From: Macrotrachela quadricornifera
Taxonomy: Eukaryota > Rotifera > Eurotatoria > Philodinida > Philodinidae
DNA: 64,000 nucleotides
Direction: 5' to 3'
NCBI GenBank assembly: GCA_022393335.1
Contig: JAJEKB010020950.1
Coordinates: 408,509 to 472,508 of the forward strand
Below the pieces are notes generated by a model, which was not told the DNA's origin, made no database searches, and saw only the letters and a program-made list of their open reading frames with translations. A program made the position numbers and the translations under genes. Position 1 is the stretch's first letter; every line of letters begins with the position of its first letter. Below, one piece after another: positions 31,331-41,620 of this stretch.

Positions 31331-31834
31331 CGCAAAAATTGTGCTTCAGTATAGACTCAAATGAATCATTTGTAAATTGATTCTTAGCAGATTAAACCAA
31401 TGTCGTAACTGTTAAATGATCGCGATCATAATAAGGAGTTAGGCCCATAAAATTATGCGCTCTTTAAGCAAAAATTCTGTTTCATAAAATAAAATGAGAA
31501 CTAATTGAAAGAGTTTTATATTCTTATGATTCTACATGGAATCAAGGGTTGGAATATCTAGCATGATTGGAAAAAGTTGACTTAAATGTAGTAGTGTAAC
31601 ATTTCTCGGAGAAAAGGGTCAACGAATTTACAGGTTGAGCGCTACCTTGGTGAATTTTATTCTATAATGATAGTTTTAGGATAGTATAAAAATCTTAAAT
31701 GATACACGTGTTTCTACTTCGTGTTATGTGAAGAATGTAAATGAAAACTAGAGTAGGGAGAAATATTACAACTTTTCTTGATTCAGTCGAGAGTCAAGTG
31801 AGTCACCGCTGACGAGCGTTACTTGTATTTTATT

Positions 31835-33960
31835 TGTAAAAGTGTAATGTTTACGATTTAAAATATTGCCATGTTTCAGAATTTCTTGTCTGCTTCTGAT
31901 ATTTTACTAAATACTTTGGAGTTTTTTCTTCTTTTATTTTCGTTATGAAATAAAAATATTGAAAATGATTTTAAATATTGGTTTAGGACCCTCAACATAT
32001 ACAAATCTATTGCGATATTTGGAAAATGCCTCGACAAAATTTGATTTTGATTAGAAAAACTCAAACGAATACCTTGAGTTAGACTAAAACTTATCAAAAA
32101 TTTGATTGTTTTCATTAATACATTAATATCTTCATCAACCTGCTTATTTTTCCATGTGCTAAATTGCGAATATAGTAAGTGAGTGAAACGTGGAGTAATG
32201 TATACATTGTACTAATTATTACAACTAATACAGAGAAGTATGAAAAAGACCCGAAAACTGTTGAGCACTTTATATTTTTCAAGCTGGATCAATTTTTGAC
32301 AGGTGATGATTGAAAAAAATTTTCTGATAGATATAATATCTATGTCTGATTTTTATTGCTGTTTTCGAATGTGAACAGATAAAAATGTACAAGTTTATAT
32401 GACGCGATAATTTTTCCTCCATCAAATAATCTATTATGTAACATCACTCAAATATTAGTGTATTGAATGAAATCATCAACAACTAAGATGTAGAATTTTT
32501 TTACATGTCTACAATAGGTATCGAATATTACATATGAGTATCAATGATGTTTGAAAATGACATTTGATCGATTAGTTAGTAATCGGTAGCGAGGTGAAGT
32601 CTCTTTTGCATTTCTAATAAGTGAAATACTAGAGATAGTTTAACTTCACTTTTTTGGTCAAATACAAAGTAAAAAGTAACTTTCAAAATCTGAATACATG
32701 ATTTGTTATTAATATATTATTAATATTTATCCAAAGCTATTTTTGACATACCTCTATAATCACATAAGACCGTGTGCCTTCAAAACTTATGAATTTGTAG
32801 ACATAACTGCAAGCAATATATAGTATCAAGAAGTGCTTGTCTTGTAAACGATGGAATCACTCATATCTTTGATACCTTTCTTTTCTTTTCGTCTACACTT
32901 GACAAAAAATGTTGATAATTAAATGTCCTTCTTACGAGAAAACGTTTTCAACTGTCGAATTGCGTTTGAGTTAGGACTCTATCTATAAGATAAACTTCAG
33001 TGAAGTGTGGAAAACATTAAAAAAACAATGTTCTCTTGTGCTTTCTGACCAGAACTATACAGCTACTACTGAAAGTTGAACCATTGTGACATAGTTCATA
33101 TAAAAAAAAGTGAATACCGATATTTTGATTTGAGATTTCGCTCACAGATAAGTCTGTTCGTGAGTAGAATGTTCTGAATGCTTCAGGACAGAAGGCTGTT
33201 TTATTTTGGATGTATTAAAGTGCTGAAAACTCGAAAACTCCATTATATGTCATGCTATGCAAGTTATTTTTGGGTATATAAAAGAATTTAACACTTTCTT
33301 GAATCAACGTCATGCTCGTAAGTACGAGAACGACTTCTTATTCATCAACAAAACAAGAAATGGTTTTCTTCCAAGCATAAATCTTTCAAAAAACTGTTGC
33401 CTTCATTATGTGTTTGGATAAAAGATCTGTTTGTTTGGAACGGTTCAATCTTGCAAAGTAAGCGCTGCTTTATCTTACATATGAATCATCTAAATTTTTC
33501 AACTAATAAATTCTTCATATTCGTTGTCCAAATCATCTATAATAAAGATAATGAAACTGTATGTCTTGGTATAATTTTGTAAAAATGACCTCTATTGTAA
33601 GACTGTCTCAGATACTATTAGATAGTTTTTCACAATCGGCTGCGGACCTAATGTTCTATAAAATCGTGGCCAGACGCGTGTGAATACTCTGCCATTGTCT
33701 GCGTCTAAACGCGGTTTTAGATAAAACCGCGTTTGTACGCGTCTATTTTGCGTTTGATGTCTACATGGGAATGGTCGCCCTGGATCTAAACAGTAAACAC
33801 CTATTAATAGATGTGAAATAATATTTAATAAATTAATAAATAATTAGTAGTAATTAGCAGTCTTCTCGATAATGAAATCTTCAAAATCGACAAATGTGGT
33901 GTGTAGTCGATAGAAGTCGTCAAGATCTATCTTGGTTTAACGGTTAGGCGAATCCGCCCA
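31835..33960. other. AT-rich intergenic sequence
   Basis: No gene is supported. A TATA-like word (GGGTATATAAAAG) occurs near 33275, and an ATG followed by a GTAAGT donor-like site lies about 35 bases downstream. I could not connect this to any downstream exon. Confidence 0.4.
33707..33734. repeat. Perfect 12-bp-arm hairpin rich in CG
   Basis: AAACGCGGTTTT, a four-base loop AGAT, then the exact inverse. It sits in a ~120-bp segment with repeated ACGCGTCT-like words (33675-33770) and is probably the centre of a small MITE. Confidence 0.8.
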
Positions 33961-34039
33961 AAAGATATCCTACATAGGTGTGGATTCTGATCTTTCACAA
34001 AAATTGCACGAATTCTTTATTACATCGAAGAAAAAAAGT

Positions 34040-35838
34040 TCATTTATGAAGTTCAAATTCATCAGCAATTTGATCATCACTATCATGATAATACATAAAA
34101 TGTAAATAGGTTTGATTAGCGTAGATTGTTGTGTATCCATATTCAAGATCATGATATTTACTCCATTCGACGGATTTATATTTATCATATTCTAAATTTT
34201 GACCAGCCATACCGATTAAGACATGTGTGATACCATCTGAAACACATTTGTTTTGATACATTGGACAAGTTCGTTCATATGAATGACTATGGGCGAACAG
34301 ATTAATATCAACATGATATTTATAAAGTAATGGTTCTATATGCAATTGAAGATATTTTGCTACAAGATTTTCACCGGCGCTATCATCTTTCGATTCGTAC
34401 ATTTGTCGATGCGAGCCAACAATCAGCCATGGTGTTAACGAACGATTGACAGAACGCAGATTATTTTCCATCCAGTCGTATTGAGTCGATTTGGGACGGA
34501 AATCATGTTCAGTTGAAAACATAAGAATATGAACTGGACCAACATTAAAACTGTACCAAAAGAGACCATTTCCATTCGATGGCGAACGAAAACGGTGAAC
34601 CATAGGAACAGCACATTCGCCACCTGAATCTCTACCATAATTACCCCTACAAATAAATATTTAACTGAGTCTATCAAAGCGATAGTAGATCGATCATCTT
34701 CTTACCATATTGGTCGAAATCCACCTTGGCCAGGTGCATGACTTGGATCCTTGTCACCACCAGTTTCATGATCATACTCGTGGTTGCCGATACCAGTCAT
34801 ATAAGGCACACGGGCAGCTATGGGTTGAATTTGTGTCATAAATGCATCCCAGAGAGCACCAATACCACGAGCATAACTTATGTCACCAATATGTAATAGA
34901 CATGTAACATTAGTAGAATTGACTTTTGCAACAACTCGTTCGATTGTAGATTTTGCACCTGGTTCAACAGGTGCTAAACCCATATCTCCATAAGCTATGA
35001 TATAAACTGATTCTTCTTTGGTAGCTGGTCGATTAGTAAATGAATAAACATTCGACCAACCATGTTCATCGGTTCCAACACGATAAAAATAAGTAGTAGA
35101 TGGTCGAAGATCTTCTAATAACATTGTATGCATATATCCTGGGTCGATAAAATTCTGTGGTCCAATTATCGTAGCTTTCGTTTCACACATGTCCGAAGCT
35201 TTATAAGTTATTGATGTACCGTTCTTACGGAAGTTTAATAATGTTGGTGATAATCCATATAGACATTGCGGTGTGTATTGTAACGAATCCGTTAAATAAG
35301 AAACATACATTTGATCAATTCGATCACCATAGGCAATATGAATATGTGTTGGCTCGTTATAATTGATTGGTTGAATGATGGGTGATTTTGCAATAAGTGT
35401 GTAATTACCAGTGCACTTCGGTTGACGTGAATAGTAACGGAAATCTAGTGAACGACGAAGATTCGTCATATACCAAGTAGTATTACTTTGATTTTTTTGC
35501 AAAAATTCATAGTCAAAATAATCACATGGATTTTGATCCGAAACTTCCGTATAGAAAACGCCAACAAAATCATCTTGACACGATTGTGATACAGGTATCC
35601 AAGATACTTGAACTGGTTCACTGCTGGCATAGAGAGTTTTGGACACATTCATCTGTTGTACCCCTCTGAATCGTCGTAGAACAAATCGAGATGCTACACC
35701 TGAACCTCGGTTACATGCATAAGGACTTGGTTCATCATTGACAGTATGTTGTTTACCAAAAGGACCGTTACCATTCAAATGCTGATCACTCATAACGAGA
35801 GCGAGCACCAACTGTAAAAAAACAAGCGAACACCTCAT
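34040..35838 (-). CDS. Purple acid phosphatase-like metallophosphoesterase (2 exons)
   Basis: Exons 34706-35838 and 34040-34646 join in phase 2 (ATG|GTAAG, TTTGTAG|G) to give 1740 bases, 579 aa plus stop. A cleavable signal peptide (MRCSLVFLQLVLALVMS) precedes an N-terminal region with a fibronectin-III-like domain (THIHIAYGD ... LRPSTTYFYRVG, about residues 180-285). The metallophosphoesterase motifs follow in order: YGDMG, HIGDISYARG, GIGNHEYD, IVGSHRQMY and AHSHSYERTCP. These supply the di-metal ligands that hydrolyse phosphomonoesters at acid pH. The usual Gly of GHxHxYER is Ala and the usual HRPMY reads HRQMY, but the ligand His are kept, so activity is likely. The protein is predicted to be secreted or lysosomal. 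Length and N-terminal layout resemble the long plant-type purple acid phosphatases more than short animal ACP7. Confidence 0.95.
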
Positions 35839-36510
35839 TTCAACAAAACAAAAAAATAAACTTTTGAAATCTCATGTTTTAAATATACAAAGAGAGAAGA
35901 TAACAAAAAAAAACAAGCCGATATCATACGGACGCAATTTTGTCTTATTAAGAACGTTCGTTTTTTCTTTTTCTCCTATCTGCATTTTTTTGCTTTTTGG
36001 GTAGTTTTTTTAGGTGATATTTGAAGATTGTCGAAAGAAACGAAGAGAGGTATACTTCTCTAGTATTTTATTAAATATTAAGAGTACATTTTCTCCAGAA
36101 ATAAACTAGTTTTTGTTAAACTTAGAACTGGTTGATTTTCTTTTGTACAAATAGAGCAATTGCTTTTATTGTCGATGCGTTTTTGCTAAAAAGTTCTTAA
36201 CTATCTTATTACATGAATCCGACAACATGGATCTTATTGTGTATCTTGCTATAAGATACTGAGGACTACAATTTTTTGTGTGATCAGTTATGATAACACC
36301 TGATCTTGGTATAGTATCAGATATTTTCATATACGAATCTGAAACCAATCGGATTATCTAATTTCTTGCCCTGAGCGGTAGTTCTGCAAAGTCAACCTGA
36401 TGTCATTTTTATAACATAATACATAAGTAACTTATTATCAAACGAACCCCTCACTCTCAATAAAACATTCCCTTCTAAGAAAACTATAGATTTCAGTCGA
36501 AACTTCGCTC
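35839..36510. other. 5' flank of the phosphatase gene
   Basis: AT-rich with no ORF of interest. It contains the phosphatase 5' UTR/promoter region by position only. Confidence 0.4.
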
Positions 36511-37022
36511 ACGAGGGAACACATCCAACTGTCCAATCGCTTTTTTAATAAAAAACATTGGGACGGGGATTATCCACCATGCTGATTCCGAATATGAGCA
36601 TACGAAATGCCCTTAGGCCTTTTTATGGGCCGTGGGTGAAAAAACTCAGTTTCCTGGGTAAAATTTTTTTTTTGCGATATCAATTTTTTCATCGATTCAG
36701 ATGATAAAGCATGTTGATTTATCTATAAAATAATATTTTTTTCTATTTTAAAACCGAATCTTGATGAAAATGTAGTCGTTTTACTTCATGGAATGGGTGG
36801 ATTTCCATAGTAGGGAATGGAATTTAAGATATAAGTTAAAATTATTTTTTATAACTAAACATACTGATAGCGTTATATCTAAAATATTTTTAGGCTTGTA
36901 TTCGAAAATAGAGATAAAGTTGAAAAGCGGGTGCAAGATTACGAAAGAATTTTTTAAGTTAGTACTATCATATTCTCTTATATATACTGTTTTCTGTCTA
37001 CAGTACTATCATTTTTATTGAT

Positions 37023-39788
37023 ATGAATCCTGCTAATATTATATACTGTTTATCAAAACTATTTGATGTTGATCTGAATTCAAGTAAAAGAGAGATCTCA
37101 CAGAGTGAGCTCAAAATTTTAAAGAGCGTAGCTGAAATTAATAACACACTCGTTAGTTCCGATCAGTTTAATTACGAAGATGAGATTAAACTTGATCTGA
37201 TAAACGAGTTACCAGATTATTATGATGAAATTAATGTTATTGAAACTAATGACGATGGCAATAATGCTGATGATGAATGGGATGATAAAGAAAATTTAAA
37301 AGAACACTATATATCAAATACTTATTTTATCGATTTTATGAAAGAAGTTGTTGATTTTGCTGATGCAAAAGATTCATCAGGGAAACGGCGACGATCGTGG
37401 AAAACAGTTAAACATCGTTATCGATCACTTCCAGATCAAAACTATATCAGTCGCTTTCGTAAGTATTTAAGTCAACAAGGTACAAAACGTCAAAAAACTC
37501 AAAATATTGATCAAATTGTCTATAAAAAGTTTTTGAATGCTCGTGAACAATTCTTACCGATGCATGACATCGATATTCAACGTTGGGCACTGCAAGCAGC
37601 GAAAGAGATGAATCTTGATGAGTTTCAGGCTTCGCACTTTTGGCTCGCGACATTCAAAAATCGTCATGGAATATGCTCTCGTAAAATAACTAATATAGTG
37701 ACTAAAAGAGAAATAAGTTATTTTGATGACATTAAGAAATCAGAAGAAGAATTTTTGGATACAGATCAAGTAGGCATTGAAAAGGAACTGCACTCAACAC
37801 GAACATTATCCTTTCAAGGCGAAAAGAAAACATTTGGACGTGTTTCATCGAAAAATGCAACTACTCATTCGTATACGATTCAACCTACTATTAGTTTACA
37901 TGGTCGAGTGATTGGACCTATGTTTCTCTGTTTTCAAGAGACGGATGGTCGTATGGATGATATTGTGAAGCGGCATTTATTTGAATCAAAAAATGTGGTA
38001 ATTACATGTTCATCTTCAGGTAAGTTAACCAATTCGTTAGTTAAGTATTGGAGAGATAAAGTTTTGGTGCCATCTATTGGGAAAAAAACTTTACTTTTAT
38101 CTGATTCATGGACTGGTCAAAATGACGATAGTATCTATCAAGATTTAAAATCAGTCGGAAAAGCGGTTCATCGTATTCAGATACCATCAAAAACTACGTC
38201 AGACATACAGTCACTTGATAAATATTTCAATCGTCAAATAAAAAATCTAGCTAAAAAATTATATAATCGTGTAGCTTTAGATCAACTAGATATAAGTTTG
38301 CATGAACGAAATAATATCATTAAGCTAGTATCATTAATACATAATCAGGTATCTGCACCTAGAGGTGTAAGTCGTGCGGCTGAGCCGCCGTCGCCGCCGC
38401 CGTGTCAGTAAAAATTTTAGAAATTTTTAAGCCGTCGCCGCTGAGACACTTTAATTACAGCCGCCGCGACGCTGATGGTATTCAAAATTTTAAAATTTTT
38501 GAGCCGCCGCCGCTGGCAACTATTGTAAATATCGATAATGTTTTATTTATATTTTCCTTATTTCGACATTTTTACATTTTAGAATCTCAATATATCTATT
38601 TTTCATTAATTTTTTTGCCTTCACCATCACTTTTGTGCTGGTTCTGTGACCAATCAGATGCTTATAGTTCTAAATTGTAACCGAACCCTTAATTCTGTGT
38701 TGGTTGAAAACTCTTAGTTAGCACTTCAGTTGTTGGTGTCTGTTACGTTAGATATATTTTAAATACAAAAAGAGACGAGTATTTTAAATTATAATTAACA
38801 AAAACAAAATAAAAGCAACAAACTTCAGCACACTAGGTGGTTCTACTCATTAACACTCGTGTTGGTAATTTTTCATTAAATATTCATCTTGGCAATTATA
38901 TTTAATTTAATTATAAACTTTTTTATTATGTTTGGATCTGGAATAAAGTTTTTCCACATCTATGTTTGAAAATAACAAGGACGAGATATTGAAATAGTCC
39001 TTATCTGTACTAAAAATGTTAATGCTGAATTACGAAACATGATTGATTGAACAGTTAATAAACATTTAAAACACTTTTTAAAAGTGCATTAAATTTATTA
39101 CACTTTTCAGAACCGCATTAAAGTTGACACACTAACCAAAGTCAGATTTGTTTTTCAAATGAGGCTGACGCAGTTTCAATCGGCGCGCTCACTATGATTG
39201 AACTGAACAAAAACTACGATTTATTTCAAAGTCTAGAATTCTAATTGATGCATTACCTATTAAATGTAAATACGAATTAATTTGGTCTAAATTTAACACT
39301 GTATTATTCTCTTAGTACAGCCAAGTCCATAGATTAATTTTTTTATGATAATGTAGTACTTTTTGAATTTCAAGCCACCGCGCCGCTGAGACACTTTAAT
39401 TGTAGCCGCCGCGCCGCTGAAGGTATTCGAAATTTTAAAATTTTTGAACCGCCGCCGCTGTACAACATTGGAATCTCAAAGCTGCGCCGCCGAGCGTTTT
39501 TAAAAAATTTAAAAAAATTGACGCCGCCGCCGATTAGCCTATCGGCTTACACCTCTATCTGCACCTATATTTGAAAATATGATTTTATATTCGTGGCTTG
39601 CGAGAGGTTACTTAAAAAAAGATCCATCGCCTTTTAAAAATGTGAATGATGTATGTTTTCCAAATTCAACAACATATCAAATTTGTCAAACAAACCATTG
39701 CGATGAGTCTACATTTATAATATGCAGTTGGTGCTCAACGAAATTATGTTTTAATCATTTTTTTATTCAATATCACTTTCATGGATAG
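37023..39788 (+). pseudogene. pogo/CENP-B-type transposase interrupted by a hAT-type element
   Basis: The coding parts are 37023-38359 and 39566-39788. Joined after removal of the insertion (plus one 8-bp target copy) they give 1560 bases, 519 aa plus stop, in frame (SAP|IFEN). The N-terminal region is acidic. Basic and HTH CENP-B-like sequence follows (RWALQAAKEMNLDEFQASHFW, LATFKNRHGICSRKI), then the DDE_1 domain with Asp in FLDTDQVGIEKEL, in LLLSDSWTGQNDD, and in TTSDIQSLDKYF. The far C-terminus has CSWCSTKLCFNHFF, a possible zinc-binding tail. All three acidic positions look present, so the only visible defect is the insertion. As it stands the ORF reads into the insertion and ends at 38411. 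Confidence 0.85.
38360..39557. mobile_element. Non-autonomous hAT-type element with CCGCCG clusters and 8-bp target duplication
   Basis: The termini are TAGAGGTGTAAGTCG and the inverse of TAGAGGTGTAAGCCG. The flanking duplications TCTGCACC (38352-38359 and 39558-39565) are exact. It is non-coding. Two direct ~88-bp repeats near the ends (38430-38515 and 39372-39460) each carry GCCGCCGCCGCTG-type GC clusters alternating with AAATTTTAAAATTTTTGA, striking in this AT-rich region. It sits inside the pogo transposase ORF. Confidence 0.92.
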
Positions 39789-40434
39789 GTAATAGTAGAG
39801 AATGATAATAGTATTATTAAGACATTTCTTAGATATGAATCTTAAGATTCAAGAATAATAGCTAATTTCATAGATTGATATTGTTATTTAAAATTTCTCT
39901 ATTTTGCTTTCATTTTTTGTTTTTGTTTTGAAATAAAAAAACGAGAAAAAAAATTCTGTCTACTCGGACCCTAGTTTCAAGCATCCGTCTATTGTTAAGT
40001 CAAGAGTCGACATACTTTAAGCTTTGGCGCGATAGATATTTTCCTTTATTTCACACGACTAACTTTCAACAAAAAAACACTAACTACATACATTTCTCTA
40101 TAGCACTTTAAAAAACTTAAATTCCATTCCCTACTATGGAAATCCACCCATTCCATGAAGTAAAACGACTACATTTTCATCAAGATTCGGTTTTAAAATA
40201 GAAAAAAATATTATTTTATAGATAAATCAACATGCTTTATCATCTGAATCGATGAAAAAATTGATATCGCAAAAAAAAAATTTTACCCAGAAAACCGGGT
40301 TTTTTCACCCACGGCCCATAAAAAGGCCTAAGGGCATTTCGTATGCTCATATTCGGAATCAGCATGGTGGATAATCCCCGTCCCAATGTTTTTTTATTAA
40401 AAAAGCGATTGGACAGTTGGATGTGTTCCCTCGT

Positions 40435-41236
40435 TAGCTGTGACTGTCTTACCGCTTTCTAGAGGAATGATTGTGTTAAAACCAGATTTCATGAAGAAAA
40501 TTGCAAACATGTGTTTGCCAACAGATCGTTGTCTACGAACTTTGGTTGGACGAGGATCATTGCTTGCAACCCAAACTTGACTTTGACACTTCGTTTCTGG
40601 ATCATAATAGTAAAAACAGCTTTCATCACCGGTAATAACATCATACGCATGTTTTGATCTACTGCCATCGTACTTTTCGAGCATTTTCAGGCAATAATCA
40701 ACACGGTCCTGTTTTTGAGCTTCAGTCAAAAAATGAGGCACCCACCGACATGTAATTTTTTTAAACCTAAATAATCATGAAGTATTAGTTTAGTTGCTGC
40801 CGATCCAATCTCTAAGGTGTCCTCTATCTCTTGGTATGTAATATGTGGATCGACGTTGACAAACTGACGAACAGCTTCGATGTTTTCTGGAGTGACCGCG
40901 CATCGTGATCGACCAGCACAAGGTTCATCTTCAAAGTGACCTCTGACACGCTTGAATTCAGCATACCACCTGTAAACTGTTGTACGGGAAACACAAGAGT
41001 CGCCAAATGTTTTCTGTAAAGATTCCAGACATTCGTCCTGTGACAATTTTTTTTTGTAATCATAATAAATCATAACTCGAATTTGTTCTCTTGTGAGATC
41101 CATAGCAATGTCAAAAATCAAAAGCCAAAATTTTATGGACTTCCTTCTAAGACTTGGATCTACTACTACAACTATCAAAGTCGTTCATATGTCTTAAATT
41201 AATCAAGAATCCCGAAACTTTCAGCGTGATCCACGT
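40435..41236 (-). pseudogene. Truncated mariner transposase
   Basis: The coding start is ATG at 41103 (MDLTREQIRVMI). The mariner HTH pair follows (SQDECLESLQKTFGD, SRTTVYRWYAEFKRVRGHFEDEP, TYQEIEDTLEIGSAA). A one-base shift in a run of seven A near 40760 breaks the frame before WVPHFLTEAQKQDRV. The first catalytic Asp is present (ITGDESCFYYYDPET). The ORF is then cut off by the pogo inverted terminus after SGKTVTAN, so the remaining catalytic acids are missing. The 5' end of the element, near 41206-41236, reads as a mariner-type terminus (ACGTGGATCACGCTGAAAG on the minus strand). Confidence 0.88.
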
Positions 41237-41620
41237 AAAGATATAATTTTTTTATTTCTTCTAGAGATAAACAAAGAAAATATTCAATGATAGTATTCTA
41301 TAGAATTCCCTCCTAACCGTTAATTAAAATGCTAACCAATTTGAACGAACTATGTACAAAGAATGATATTTGTAGGAAAACTTTTCCAAGTCTTTTTTTG
41401 CCAACATCTATAAACTACGGTTATAGTCATCATGCTGTCATATTTTGTAAATGACGTCATTTATTTGCTTTGCAATAGCAAAAACAAGTAATTGCGCAAC
41501 CCTAAGAAATTTGTGACATGACGGAAAAATAAATTCACTCAACCATAATACTCTTCAACTATACATAAAATATAACGGACATACATTTTAGCGCAATACA
41601 TATTTTTATAACTTTTATTC
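41237..41620. other. Upstream region of the F-box/LRR gene
   Basis: AT-rich, with no distinctive promoter motif. It separates the mariner end from the F-box/LRR start codon. Confidence 0.4.

Larger units (their letters stand above)
28742..31834. mobile_element. Putative 3.1-kb non-coding element with inverted GAGCGTTACTTG termini
   Basis: The left end AAATAACGCTCGTCA and the right end TGACGAGCGTTACTTG are inverted copies that extend to an ATACAA word outside. A third copy of the terminal motif is at about 1328-1347. Inside there is no open gene but several diverged repeat units with a conserved hairpin (see separate entries). The class is unknown. The boundaries rest on about 20 bases and no target duplication was confirmed. 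Confidence 0.35.
36511..40434 (+). mobile_element. pogo/Tigger-type element with ~325-bp inverted termini
   Basis: 36511-36838 and 40115-40434 are almost identical inverted copies, starting ACGAGGGAACACATCCAACTG and including a poly-A/T tract and AACATTGGGACGGGG. Between them lies a pogo/CENP-B-type transposase gene split by a second element. No TA target duplication is visible, so the outer limits may be a few bases off. The right end abuts the truncated mariner coding region. Confidence 0.88.

Noticed and set aside
33920..34005. tRNA-like stretch (TGGTTTAACGG box-A-like, weak box B)
   Set aside because: The anticodon and T arms do not pair and the acceptor stem is imperfect. At most a decayed tRNA-derived repeat.
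36360..36510. Search for the missing 3' half of the mariner left of the pogo element
   Set aside because: No catalytic motif or matching terminus found on the minus strand there.
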